From NCBI GenBank assembly GCA_016858145.1, contig JAEHOE010000076.1:124001-188000 (forward strand): a stretch of 64,000 nt of DNA. The letters are read 5' to 3'. A model generated the notes under the pieces. It worked only from the letters and a program-made list of their open reading frames with translations. It ran no database searches and was not told the DNA's origin. The stretch comes from Edaphochlamys debaryana. Lineage: Eukaryota; Chlorophyta; Chlorophyceae; Chlamydomonadales. Numbering within the stretch: the stretch's first letter is position 1; each line of letters starts with the position of its first letter. Of this stretch, positions 34,883 to 45,811 are shown in pieces. Position numbers and translations under genes: made by a program.

Positions 34883-36630
34883 AGCACAACTGCTGGGGAA
34901 AGGGCAACATCAGTGCGGATTGAGGCGGTATGCTAGGTCGAGTTGGGCATTCAAATGTCTAGGCGCGTGCGTCTTCCTCAGCGGAAGTCTCGCTGTTTCA
35001 AGTCGGTGTCGGTCGGATGGGTTACCAGAATCCACTTTTGCAGGATTGTCGAATGTTGTCACGCTCATGGCTTTGCACTGCGGCACGTTTCCGTCGGGGC
35101 CCCCGCGTGGGACGCACGCCCAAGTGTGCCGCCCGCAGGCGGTCTCCATAGCCGTGTTTGGTTGTGCGTGGTGGGGTGTAGTTGGCAAGTGCTGGCGAGA
35201 CCGCCGGCATAGAGGCAGGCGTAGCGTAGGGTTGCTCCCGAGGGTTACTCCTCTGCGTGTGGAGAACTGTGTGGTGAGTGTGGGGGCTGGGTTCCGTAGT
35301 ATGAGCACACCCTGCGAGCGGCAGTCAGTGAAAGCTGTGGGGTTTAAGCCGATCCGGAAGGACTGGAAGAGCAAAATGCGCGACGGGCCCAGGCACGCCA
35401 GGGCGTGCTCTGCCCGCCGCGTGAAGAAGTCATGCGCCACGCGCAGTCGCGGGGCTAAGTTGCTGAAGGTTGGGAGTTGGCAACATTTGGGGTGCTGGTG
35501 ATGCTAGTCTAGCGGGGGGCGGGTGTGGGCAGAATCGAGGGTATGCTGGGGTGAGCACTCGAGCGCGCGCGAGGTGATTACAGGACACGTATCCTGCCTG
35601 TCTGTACGGTAAGAGACGACTACAGGCAAGAGGTGGATGAGCCCTTTGTGCATCGCAGGAAGTCGAGGTCCACCCGGCGCGTGCTGCGACCCAGTGGGGG
35701 TAGCGGCGGGCTTGGCCCTGCCCAGCAGGGCCTGGGATGGAGGTTTTGTGGGTTGAAGCAGAGCATCTTGGACTTAGCGGTACTGTACGTGACAGTAGCT
35801 GGTAGCTTCGGGCTCTCGTATGGCTGCATGATGAGCAGGGACTCCGCACCGAAGAGCTTGCCCTTCCATAGCTTCGGTGCGCGTCATAAATCTCTTGTCG
35901 CCTGTGTAATGCGTTCTTTGCCCTCCACACGAGTCCTCCTATCGTCAGCAGCCTCAGATCCGCCGCCCTTGCCTTGGTCAGTTCTGAGCGTCGGACGACG
36001 AGCGCTAAGCCGGCAGGGCCCCACGGTAACTCAGCCATGAGCCGAGAAAGGGATGCAGCCGATGGCCAGCTCTCCACCCTACACCCACAAGCACATCGCA
36101 ACCGAAGTCCTGGACCAACAGTCCTACACAGCACTGTTGAGGGGCAGCCAGGGGGGCCGCCGCCTTGCTTCCCAAACTGGCTACCAGAACAGGAGCCCAA
36201 TCCTGCAGCTACCCCACCAGTTCCAGCCCATCCCTTCAACTTCGCCCCATTGCACTAGTGGGGTGGCATGGCTGCCATGGCACGCAGGGGCGGCAGGGTT
36301 GTGACGACTGCCAGCCACTCTATCTTCGTCTGCTCATGGGACCATGTGGGTTGGTGTACGCAGACGTCGCAGAGCGTCCATTAATACGCCCCCGTGCCGC
36401 CGCCGCCCTGGGCCGGAGCGGTCACCGCCGTCGCAGTGACAACCAGCTCCTGCGGGAGTGGGGGAGTGGGCCCGGGGAGTGGAGTAAAGCGAGGGGATGG
36501 GCGGAAGCTCGAGGCAACCGGTGCGTGCGCCCCTGACTATCGGTGAGATGCACTTCACTCGGCGAGGTGTGTAAGTGCCAGTCTACAGAGGGCTCTACAG
36601 GAACGTAGGAATGAAGAGACACGGTGCAGG
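34883..36630. other. 1.75-kb convergent intergenic region
   Basis: 3' flanks of two convergent genes. Long open frames on both strands (for example 35430-36239 minus) show no splice, start or protein-like features. Nothing recognised. Confidence 0.5.
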
Positions 36631-37971
36631 TCAGGACAAGTTGGCAGTGCTGGGCCGCTGGGGCTGCCTGGCCCCCAGCCGCACGCGCTCGCGGGGCTCT
36701 TGGGCCGCCGGGGCCCGCCCACGGCCCACCTCTGCGTCGGCGGCGTCGGCGGGGTGCAGCACTGCGGCTGCCACGTGGTAGCCCGCGGGGGTGTCCACCT
36801 CCACCTGCGGGGGAAGGAGCAGGGTGGGGAAAGGTCGGATCTTGAGCGGAAGTGCGAAGGGAGGCAGCGAGGGCTACGGCCGGAATGGCACATGCAGGAG
36901 CGAGCCGGCTGGGCAGCATGTTAAGAGCTCCAGCCTGGACCCGACAGCGTCCAGCTTTGAAGCCCCTTACACGAAGCCTCGCGTGAGGCTCGCAGGCCCA
37001 CCTGCGTCAGGTCATCCTCCACCTCGGCCTCCCCCTGACCAGGCCCAGCGCCGGCCCCGGCTCGGCCCCGGCGGACGCCCGGGTCCGACGCGTGGCGGGG
37101 CGGCAGGCCGGCGCCGGGCGGCTGCGGGTGCAGCAGGGAGTCCCCCACCGCCCGCAGCGGGTCGACTGGGGCAAGCGGTCGGGAGGGCCAAAGGGGTGGT
37201 CACCTCACGAAGGCTGCGGCGGGGTGGCGGGAGGCCTGTGTCCCAAGCCCGTCCAAGCGGCTGGCGCTACCGTCGTCCGCCTGGAACCGTGCTCACCTCC
37301 CTTGCGCCTGTGCGGGTGCTCCCAGTGCCCCGCCTGCAGCGTCTCCATGGGGATGTCGGCGCCGCAGAACAGCACGTGCCGCCCGCCCGACACAAAGCCC
37401 TCGCCAGCGGCCTCCCCGTGCTCGGGCCAGTGGCCGCCGCCGCCAGTGCCGCCGCTGCCGCCGCCGGGAGCGACCCCGCCGCCGGCTGCGCCCAGGCCGG
37501 CGAGGTGGCTCTCGGTCCACTCGGCGTCCCCCGCCTGGGTGTCGCCGCCGAAGGTGCCGGGGGGCAGCTCGGGGTCGGCGGCCCGGCCCCTGTCGCTGTC
37601 ATCAAAGGGGGCGGCGCTGGCCGCGGCGGCTAGCACCTTTGGGTCTCCTTGCCTGTGGGGTCAGGGCGCGATGTTGCAGCATTTGCGCGGAAGCGGCGGC
37701 GCGTCACTCTCGCGCGCGAGGATCTGGGCCCGCCGACTGCTCCCGGGCACCGCTCAGCACTGAACCGCGCCCCTGCATCACCAGCACACGAACCCGCGAT
37801 TGCCTTGGCGGTTGCTGGCTCTGCTGGGCCCTGTTCGCGCGCGACCCGCCGACCACAGGGCCGCTGCGTCGGCTCCTGCTCGGCGCGAGACCCCCCTCAC
37901 CTGAATGGCGCCTCCGGGTCGCCGCCGCCCGCGAAATCCGCATAGCCGGGGCCCTCCTCGTCGTAGGACAT
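36631..37971 (-). CDS. hypothetical protein, 254 residues
   Basis: Four minus-strand exons (37971-37901, 37652-37297, 37165-37002, 36804-36631) join in phase from ATG to TGA. The N-terminus MSYDEEGPGYADFAGG is acidic. The middle has a Gly/Ala-rich loop followed by a compact block FVSGGRHVLFCGADIPMETLQAGHWEHPHRRKG, then ARAVGDSLL-like and EVEDDLTQVEVDTPAGYHVAAAVLHP segments. The C-terminus is Arg/Gln/Pro-rich. I do not recognise the family. Fully consistent exon phasing argues that it is a real gene. It lies upstream of and on the same strand as Kintoun's 3' end, 405 bp apart. Confidence 0.6.
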
Positions 37972-38376
37972 GCTGCGTGGAGCAAGCTGCGCTGGCCGTC
38001 GAGCTCGGAAAACAAGGCAGCTGGTCGGTGCCGCGCGTTGCTTTGTTGCCGAGCCGTGCGCTTTGTGAGCTGCGTGCTTGCTGCAGAGCGTCTTTGAGTT
38101 GGGGCCGAGAAGCTTGCAAGGCAGGGCGGCAAACGGGGTCTTGCATGGAGCCCTGCGCCGAGCGCCCCATCCTCCTGCGGACCCCCAACCTGCTGCTCAC
38201 GAACCGACACGCTCACCCTCACCGTCACCCCACTCGCTCACATGAATCACACTCCCCCATAAGCCTCACCCCAGCTCCCAGCGCGCCCCTAGCCACCAGC
38301 CTCGACGACCGAGTGCGCCCTAGCGCCATCGCACGGGCGCCCTCCAGGGCACCCCACTGCCTGGGCCCCCTGCCCC
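37972..38376. other. intergenic region between two minus-strand genes
   Basis: 3' flank of Kintoun and promoter side of the 254-residue hypothetical gene. No specific element recognised. Confidence 0.45.
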
Positions 38377-41300
38377 TCAGTCCAGCTCCATGGCCAGGTC
38401 CCGCCTCAGCCGCGGCGCCAGCATGACCGTGGGGGCCGCTTCCACCTCCACCTCCGCCTCCGCCTTGGCCGCCTCCCCTTGCCCACGCACCGCACCCGCC
38501 TCCTGCTGCCCCGCTCCTGCCGCTTCCCCTTCGCCCCGCTCCGCCGCCGCTGCGGCAGCCGCCGCCGCCTGCTGCTTCTCCTCCTCCTGCCGCTTGTGGA
38601 GCTCAAGCCACCTGCGCTGGTTCTCCGTCAGCTGCGCCTCGGAGGAAGAAGCCTCCGCCCCGCCCGCCCCCGAAGGGCCCTCCTCCGCCTCCACCGCCGC
38701 GCCCATACCCGGCCGCTCAACCGTCGCCAACGCCTCCGCCTCTGCGGAGTCCGCCGCCTCTGCCGCGGAGGAAGCTGGCTCAGGTGCCGCCGGCTCAGGT
38801 GCAGGCTCCGGCGTCGGCTGCGCCTGGGCCGGCTCCGGCATGGGCTGCACGAGCGGCCTGGCGGCCGCCGCCAGCGGCGCAGGGGGCAGCGGCGGCGGCA
38901 GCACGGGCAGCGTCACCTCCAGCTGCTTGCGGGCCTTGTCGAACTTGGCCCGGCCCCTGGCCTCGTCCACTGCGTAGGGCAGGGCCACCTCCAGCTGGTA
39001 GCGTCCGGGGACCTGGGGCGGGGCAGGTGCGGGTGGAGGGGTGGGGTCAGGACATGGTTGGGCTAGCACGGACGTTGTGATCTGCTAAAGGGACTACTTG
39101 TGGGTGCTGGTCTAAGGCTGCGGGGCCTAGTGCAGAGGCCTACTGCACCTTGACCCCGCACCTTGAGCGTCAGGCGCCGCTCCCCCACGTCCAGGTCCAC
39201 CGCCCCCGCCGAGGCCACGTCCGGCAGCGTGGCGCGCACCAGCAGCTCCTGTTGGGGCGGGGGTTGCATCGGGTGGCGGAGGTGATGGGGTGGCACACGG
39301 CCTGTGCACCGAGTCGAGGCCCCTCCCTCAAGACCCTCGCTGAGGCTTGATCAGTGGCCTGTGTCACTGATGCCGCCCCAACTGGTCACGCCTCATCATG
39401 CCCGGCCTGCCGCGCCCAGCCCGACCGCGGGTGCTGGTGGGCGCCCATGCTCTGCAGAGCCCCACCTTGGGCACGCTACCGCCCAGCGCCAGGCCACGGC
39501 CCGCGTCACCCCAGGTCTCCGCCAGGTCCGTCTCCCCGCGGTGCACCAGGCTCCACGCGGGCGTTACGCCACCGTCCGGGTGCCGGAAGCCGGGCTGCGC
39601 GGGGTCCTACGGGGGCACGGGGGGTTGACCCACATGGGGAGGGCAAGGGTCGGGCACAGGTCCCACGGGGTAACGGCTTCGCTGTGCATGAAGGCCTGGC
39701 CTGGCCACCAGCAAGATCTCCGAGTAGCCCAGAACCCCCTGTGCTCACGGTGATCTTGGGTGCCTCCACCTTGTCCGCCTCCTTGGGCTTGCCAAACGCA
39801 AAGGTGCTGCGTCCCCCCGGCTTGCCCGCCCCGCCCGCCGCGTCCGCCACCGCCTCCTTGCCCGAGGAGGTCGCGGGCGCCGTGCGGGCCCCCTCCACTT
39901 CGGCCCCGGGCACGTTGGGCCGCGGCTTGAGGCGCCCGTCCACCGCCTCCCCGCCCTCGGCGGTGCGGATGCACTGCACGGGCGGCGTGTCCGCGCCCTC
40001 CGTGCCCTTATACCGCGTGTTGAGGCGGCGCCAGCTGTGCGACAGGCGGCTGCCGGACACGCGCTCCACGTGCTCCAGCGCCTGGCGGAGACGGGGGGCA
40101 GCGGCAGCATTCGCAGCGCAGTCTGGCGCAAGGCAAGCTTGCCGCGGTGACCCTCTCCCCAGCGCCATGTGCACCACAGGCAGCACGCAGCCCCACCACT
40201 AGGCCTTGCCCCGGCCCCACCACTACGCCTTGCCCTGGCCCAAGGCCCCCCCCCGCCCCGGGCCATCCCAGGCTGCTAGCCACCAGTGGCCCCCGAGCCT
40301 TGACCTTGCCCCACCGTCTCGACCAGGGTGTTCATGGCCGCCACGTTGGACAGCCCAAAGGCCCACGAGTCAGGGTGGACCACAAAGTCGTACACAGCCG
40401 CGGGCTGGCCTGTGGAGTGTGGGGGCCCGCGCAGCCGGTGGGCGCGAGGCAGGCGGTCAGGGGCTTTGCGGGAGGTGCCCTGCAGCAGTTTGCTCCCTAG
40501 CCTGGGGCGCCCTGGCTCACCGTGCTTGTCCGTGCCCACCCGCTTGGGCCCCAGGGTGAGCGGCATGCTGAAGCGCTTGCCCGAGGTGCCGCGGGCGTCC
40601 TTGGCCTCCTCCAGGCTGTACTTGCCCACCTGGACACGGTGTGCACGTTGGCGGAGGCGTCAGCTTCGCTCCTCAGCACCCCCTGCATACTCGGATGAGC
40701 TCCTCGTGCCACCCTCAATGCCCCTTCTCCTGTAACCTCACCTTATCGCAGGTGCAGACGTTGATGAAGACCTTCTGCCCCACCGGGAGGCCCTTGCCGC
40801 CCGCCGTGCCCGTCTCTGCGTCCCCCTTGTCTTTGCTGCCCGTGGCGGGTCCCATGACCTTCGTCTTGACCACCGCCGCGGGCTCCGGCACCACCAGCTG
40901 CACGCCCTTTCCGTACACATCCTCGTCGCGGCCCTGCTGCTCGATCTGGCGCAGGTAGGCATCCGTCTCTGCCTTGACCTACAGGAAGCGGGGCCCCGTT
41001 ACGTTGCTGCGGCGCCTCAGGAGATGTGGCACCCTCTCAAAGCCACCCTTTCCGTTGGCGGAGCCTCAAGCTGCTGGGGAGCAGGCCAGGACAGCGCCTA
41101 GGCCTGCCGGGTCCGTGGGGTTCCGAGTGCCCCGCACCTTGGGGTCCGAGACTTCTTTCGCATACTCCTCGAACAACTTCATGAACTCTGGGTCCTTAAA
41201 GGCCTTCTCAAACTTGGTCAGCTCCTGCAGTGAAGGCAGCTCTCCGTTGCTGTGGATGCCGCGGCCTCCAAACCGCATGACAGGGCCAAAGCGACGCCCA

Positions 41301-41388
41301 AGCTTACCTCATTGGTGAGGTTGAGCTCCTTGAGCCCATGCTCCAGCGAGTCTGCTGGCTTCTTGGCAGTTCCGGCGCCCCCGGCCAT
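38377..41388 (-). CDS. PF13: Kintoun/DNAAF2 dynein arm assembly factor (PF13-like)
   Basis: Nine exons (41388-41308, 41224-41138, 40978-40742, 40629-40521, 40409-40315, 40081-39749, 39606-39466, 39248-39162, 39012-38377) give 601 residues. The N-terminal half is a PIH1 domain in the Kintoun arrangement: FKDPEFMKLFEEYAKEVSDP, VFINVCTCDKV, VYDFVVHPDSWAFG, ALEHVERVSGSRL and RRLNTRYKG. A linker then leads to a CS-like beta-sandwich (WSLVHRGETDL; ELLVRATLPDVASAG; RYQLEVALPYAVDEARGRAKFDKARKQLEVTLPV). The last 180 residues are Ala/Glu/Gln-rich, including a charged helix (QRRWLELHKRQEEEKQQ). Kintoun works with Hsp70/Hsp90 in the cytoplasm to pre-assemble axonemal dyneins, so this organism should have motile flagella. 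MOT48 is the alternative PIH paralogue but the N-terminal half fits DNAAF2 better. Confidence 0.85.
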
Positions 41389-42294
41389 GCTTCTCGAAAG
41401 TCAAAGCTAAGTAAGGGCCCGCGACAGGCGGATCAAGATTTGCTTGCGATGCTGTAGCAGCAGCTAGCGGTATTGGGTGTCCAGTTGGCCTGGAGCGCGC
41501 TGCTCTAAGGTGATTGAAGTGTCACCGCTGCCGCGAGCTTCGCACAGGTGGCACGGCTTTGCGCTATGCTTATGGCTGTCAGTCTAAGTGCTCCGGAGGC
41601 TGCGAGAATGTTGCCGAAATGTGTTTTTCCACATGCATGGACGCGCTGGGCGTGCTGGGGGGCCGAGAAAGCGTCCCCGCGACCGTATCTTCGCGCCCAG
41701 GCTACCGCAGCGCCCCCGGTAGCTAAACTGCGCTTGGTGACCATGCCTCAAACGCATCCGCACGCATGCTACCCGTTTCCGGCCAGTCACCGCGAAACCA
41801 CGAGCGACGGGCCGCTGCGCACCCCGGAGCCCGCGCCCCGCCCGCACGTGCATCAGCTCTCCCCATTGAAGAGCGAATCCCGGGGGGCCGAAGCGCGGCC
41901 ACTGCGCGGGATTTGGAAGTTCGCCGGTCGCAGGCAGTGCAAACCGGGTTCTAGTGTAAGCTATGCAGGTCGCTCTCGCTTCACGACTGGGAGTCTGAGC
42001 ACGCCGTCTCGCTCGCAACAAAGCACGCAGCTCGGAGGTTCAGTCGGAGGAAATAATGCCCGGGAGTCACGCACGACCAAAAATGCCTTTCCCGCTTTAC
42101 CGCGCTGTCCCATGGATAGGCGAGCAGACGGTCTACCAAGGCGTACAAGTGGCTGGGGCTGAGGACGCGGCTGGGGAGGGGCCCGATCCCGCGACCTCGC
42201 ACTGCATATCAGAGTCGCCGCTTTGCCCGCAACACTTGCATTTCTCCAGCGTCGAGCCATACCCGTTACAGCACAACAGGAATAACACTCCAAA
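41389..42294. promoter_or_regulatory. divergent promoter region, Kintoun / NADP-MDH
   Basis: 0.9 kb between two divergent start codons. No exon or recognisable element was found. Confidence 0.45.
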
Positions 42295-45200
42295 ATGCTG
42301 CAGACGAAGCCCCAGGGTGGGTGCAGGAGCGTGCGAGGCCGGCGCGCCATTTTGCGGTTGCCGACCTTTTTTGGCGTGCTTCGCGTACGCAGGTCTGGCC
42401 CGCAAGGCCGCGCGCTCCACCGTGAGCCGCGTGCCCGCTGTGGTTGTGCGCTCCGTCGCCGCGACCGAGCAGAAGACTGCTGCGGGTGCCAAGCCCCACA
42501 ACCCGCCGAGCTCCTACGGCGTCTTCCGTCTGTCTTATGACACCCAGAACGTAGGCAGCGGGGACTGAGGGGACGCTTGGGGGCGGGGAATCGGGTCAGT
42601 CAGGTCGCGCGATGACCGCGGGGGCTGAGTGAGGCTCGCTGTAGGAGGCTCGTCGCTACCGGCCTCTGTGGCCCAGTGGCCGTCTTTGGCTGACCATGGC
42701 GCTGCTGGAATTGCAGGAGGACAAGTCGCTGACCCGGAACTGGAAGAAGACGATCAAGGTGGCGGTCACTGGCGCCTCCGGCAACATCGCCAACCACCTG
42801 CTGTTCATGGTAAGCTGCGTTGAAGCAGACGCTAGAGGGCCGGGCGGGCACGAACGGCGAGGCCGCCGGTCGCCGGCATGCAGGGTCGTTTCCGGCACAT
42901 CTAACGCTGCTTTTGCATTGTCGCGCCATCTGCAGCTCGCCTCTGGTGAGGTCTATGGCAAGGACCAGCCCATTCACCTCCAGCTGCTCGGGTCCGAGCG
43001 CTCGAAGGAGGCCCTTGAGGGTGTCGCCATGGAGCTCGAGGACAGCCTCTACCCGCTGCTGCGCGAGGTAAGGGGACGGGTGTCTTCCTGCCGTGGTGCA
43101 AGGCTGCGTTCCGCCAGCTGGGGTGGCTGTTTGACTCCAAAACCCGCGCCCGCCTACCTCAGGTGTCCATTGGCATCGACCCCTACGAGATTTTCGACGG
43201 CGCTGACTGGGCTCTGATGATTGGTGCCAAGCCCCGCGGTCCCGGCATGGAGCGCGCTGACCTGCTGAACCAGAACGGCGAAATCTTTCAGCTGCAGGTC
43301 CGTACTCGCCCAACCCAGCAGGGGTCACGTGTCCTCGGTCCCTGAGACAGACAGAGCCCCCTAGCCTGTGCACGGAAAAGTGCATCGCCGTGCTAACCCT
43401 TTATGTGGGATTCTCCGTAGCGAGGCCGGAAGACCGCCATGTCGGGTTCTGTTGCTAGAAGGGGATGGCGGGCCAGTGAGGAGGGATCGAGGCAGAAGGG
43501 CCCCAACCTACAACTGAACCCCCTACCCTCGCGCCCCCTCACCCCCAGGGCCGCGCCCTCAACGAGGCGGCTGACCCCAACTGCAAGGTGCTGGTGGTGG
43601 GCAACCCCTGCAACACCAACGCCCTCATCGCCATGGAGAACGCGCCCAACCTCAAGCGCAAGAACTTCCACGCGCTGACCCGCCTGGATGAGAACCGCGC
43701 CAAGTGCCAGCTGGCCATGAAGGCGGGCAAGTTCTACACCTCGGTCAGCCGCATGGCCATCTGGGGCAACCACTCGACCACGCAGGTGCGGAGCCGGGCA
43801 GTCCAGCGGTTTCGGGGTTTGCGGGGCTGGGGTGGGGAGGGGCTTCCAGATGCGATGGGGAAGGGTAGAGGGGCTCCTGTCCTTCTCGGTGTGTATGGAC
43901 CTTCCGACCGGGTACGCTGAACGGTAGGGCTGCCTTGTGATGCTCAACCTTTGGGCATGAGGGCTTCAGCGCGTTGGCCAGACCCAGAGCACGTGCGGTT
44001 GGGCGAGCCCCGACAGAGTCGTTGGCATGACCAGCCTGTCCGTGAGAGATGAACCCGCTCAGTTCTGAAAGGCATGTGGAGACAGCGGGCGTTATGTGCC
44101 GGCAGCTTTGGCTGTGTGACTCCCTGCAGTCGCTGGCCCTGCCCTTGACTGGCATCCCCTACGATCCGCTCCGCAGGTGCCCGACTTCATCAACGCCCGC
44201 ATCGGCGGCGTGCCGGCCACCGACCTGATTGGGGACATGAAGTGGTTCCGCGAGGAGTTCACCCCCAAGGTGGGCTTGTGGCGGGTGCGGGCTGGTGGGT
44301 CGGCGCGCTGGGATCCTGGTGGCAGTCCCTCGCTTTGCAGCGAAGCATGCATCCGAGCGTCCGTGAGGACTATGTAGGGCCCACTATGGCCATTGGGCGT
44401 ATCTGTCCATGGACTCGGCGCAAGCTAGGGGTCGAGCGACTCATGGGCAGCTTGCAGCCGGGGCAATGGGCACCGTCGGGGGCCTCTAGCTAAGGGTTCA
44501 GCAACTCAGTTGCCCCCGAAACTGTCACCAGCGGCATCTAGCTTCGCAGTGATGAGGGATGAGCTGCGCGAGGCATGCCCGTGCATGTTAGGGGTGCCGC
44601 GGAGGTTGGCCGGGGTGTCGCTCTCAGCGGCGGACTGTGATCCGCAAACAGACAGGTGCTACGCTTAATGCGGGTCTGACAGAACCTGTAAGATGCAGCG
44701 CTGAAATCCCTGTCCTCCCCTGCACCCCCGCTCCCCAGGTGGCCCTGCGCGGTGGCGCCCTGATCAAGAAGTGGGGCCGCTCCTCGGCCGCCTCCACCGC
44801 CGTGTCGGTGGCGGACGCCATCCGCTCGCTCGTGGTCCCCACCGCCCCCGGCGACTGCTTCTCCACGGGTGTCATCTCGGACGGCAACCCGTACGGCATC
44901 CGCGAGGGCCTCATCTTCTCGTTCCCCTGCCGGTGAGCAGCGTTGGGGCTGTGGGATGGGTAACGTGGGTGCGGGGGAACACGCGCGAGAGCAGCAGGAC
45001 AAGGGGAAGGCCCGCTGGACTGACAGGAAGCGCGCGTTGCAAGGGGGATCACGAGACCGAGGGATACGAGCACGAGCGCAAGCCGCATGCACGGGACAGG
45101 TTTGTTCCAGGCCGTGGGGCGCGGAACCATGAGTGACGCAGCGGTCCGTGACAGTGCTGGGCTGTGGAGGCGGTGGAAGGGCGCGCCGTTGCGGTGTGGG

Positions 45201-45811
45201 CTGCAGCAGGCGTTCCGGGGGCGAAGGCGGGGGACGCGTGCGGAGTGCCGGGTGCAGTCTGCCCGATGTGGCGCCGAAGGAGAGCCCGGGCGACGCAGGG
45301 TGGCGCATGGTTGGGTGTTGGGGCGGGGGGCTCGCCGAGCTCCGTTGCATACGCAGCTGCGTTTCCTCCGCGTGTGTCTTTGGCATGGGGCGGGGGACCG
45401 TGTTGGCGTGTTTACGTATCGCTCGCTCGGGCTTGCGGAGGAACGGGGTCAGGGCGGCGCTTGGGAGCAGCGTTGGCGCGTTGCTGCTGGCGGGTCGCTG
45501 ATCGGCATCGGCAGCTGCACCTCCCACGCAGTCCCAACCTGGCCAATGTCAGCCCTACGTCTCTGGGCAGCCCCTGACCTCCCTTGCCCCTCCTCCCTTC
45601 CCCCCCTCTCCCTCCCCCCAGGTCCAAGGGCGACGGCGACTACGAGATCATCCAGGACTTCCTGGTGGACGAGTACCTCCGCTCCAAGCTGCGTGCCACG
45701 GAGGACGAGCTGCAGAAGGAGAAGGAGTGCGTCAGCCACCTCATCGGCATGATGGGCGGCAGCTGCCAGCTGCGCGGCGCCGAGGACACCACCGTGCCCG
45801 GCGAGAACTAG
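42295..45811 (+). CDS. MDH5: chloroplast NADP-dependent malate dehydrogenase
   Basis: Nine exons (42295-42316, 42393-42550, 42717-42809, 42936-43067, 43163-43297, 43549-43785, 44177-44269, 44739-44932, 45622-45811) give 417 residues. The enzyme reduces oxaloacetate to malate with NADPH in the stroma (malate valve). About 40 basic residues form the transit peptide. The nucleotide-binding loop GASGNIANH starts at residue 79, the motif GNPCNTNA follows near 198, the substrate-binding [10 protein letters not shown] lies near 226, and the catalytic WGNHSTTQ has His255. The C-terminal extension typical of the redox-regulated form is present, with Cys391 and Cys403 twelve residues apart and the tail EDTTVPGEN. 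The N-terminal regulatory Cys pair of land plants is absent ([11 protein letters not shown] in place of a Cys-bearing segment), as known for Chlamydomonas. Thioredoxin control would rest on the C-terminal disulfide. Confidence 0.93.

Noticed and set aside
35430..36239. 270-codon minus-strand open frame between convergent genes
   Set aside because: Mixed composition without domain, splice pattern or homologous segments; chance open frame in GC-rich DNA.
42110..42250. Possible tRNA gene upstream of NADP-MDH
   Set aside because: A stretch resembling a B box on the minus strand lacks a matching cloverleaf and an A box in the correct order.
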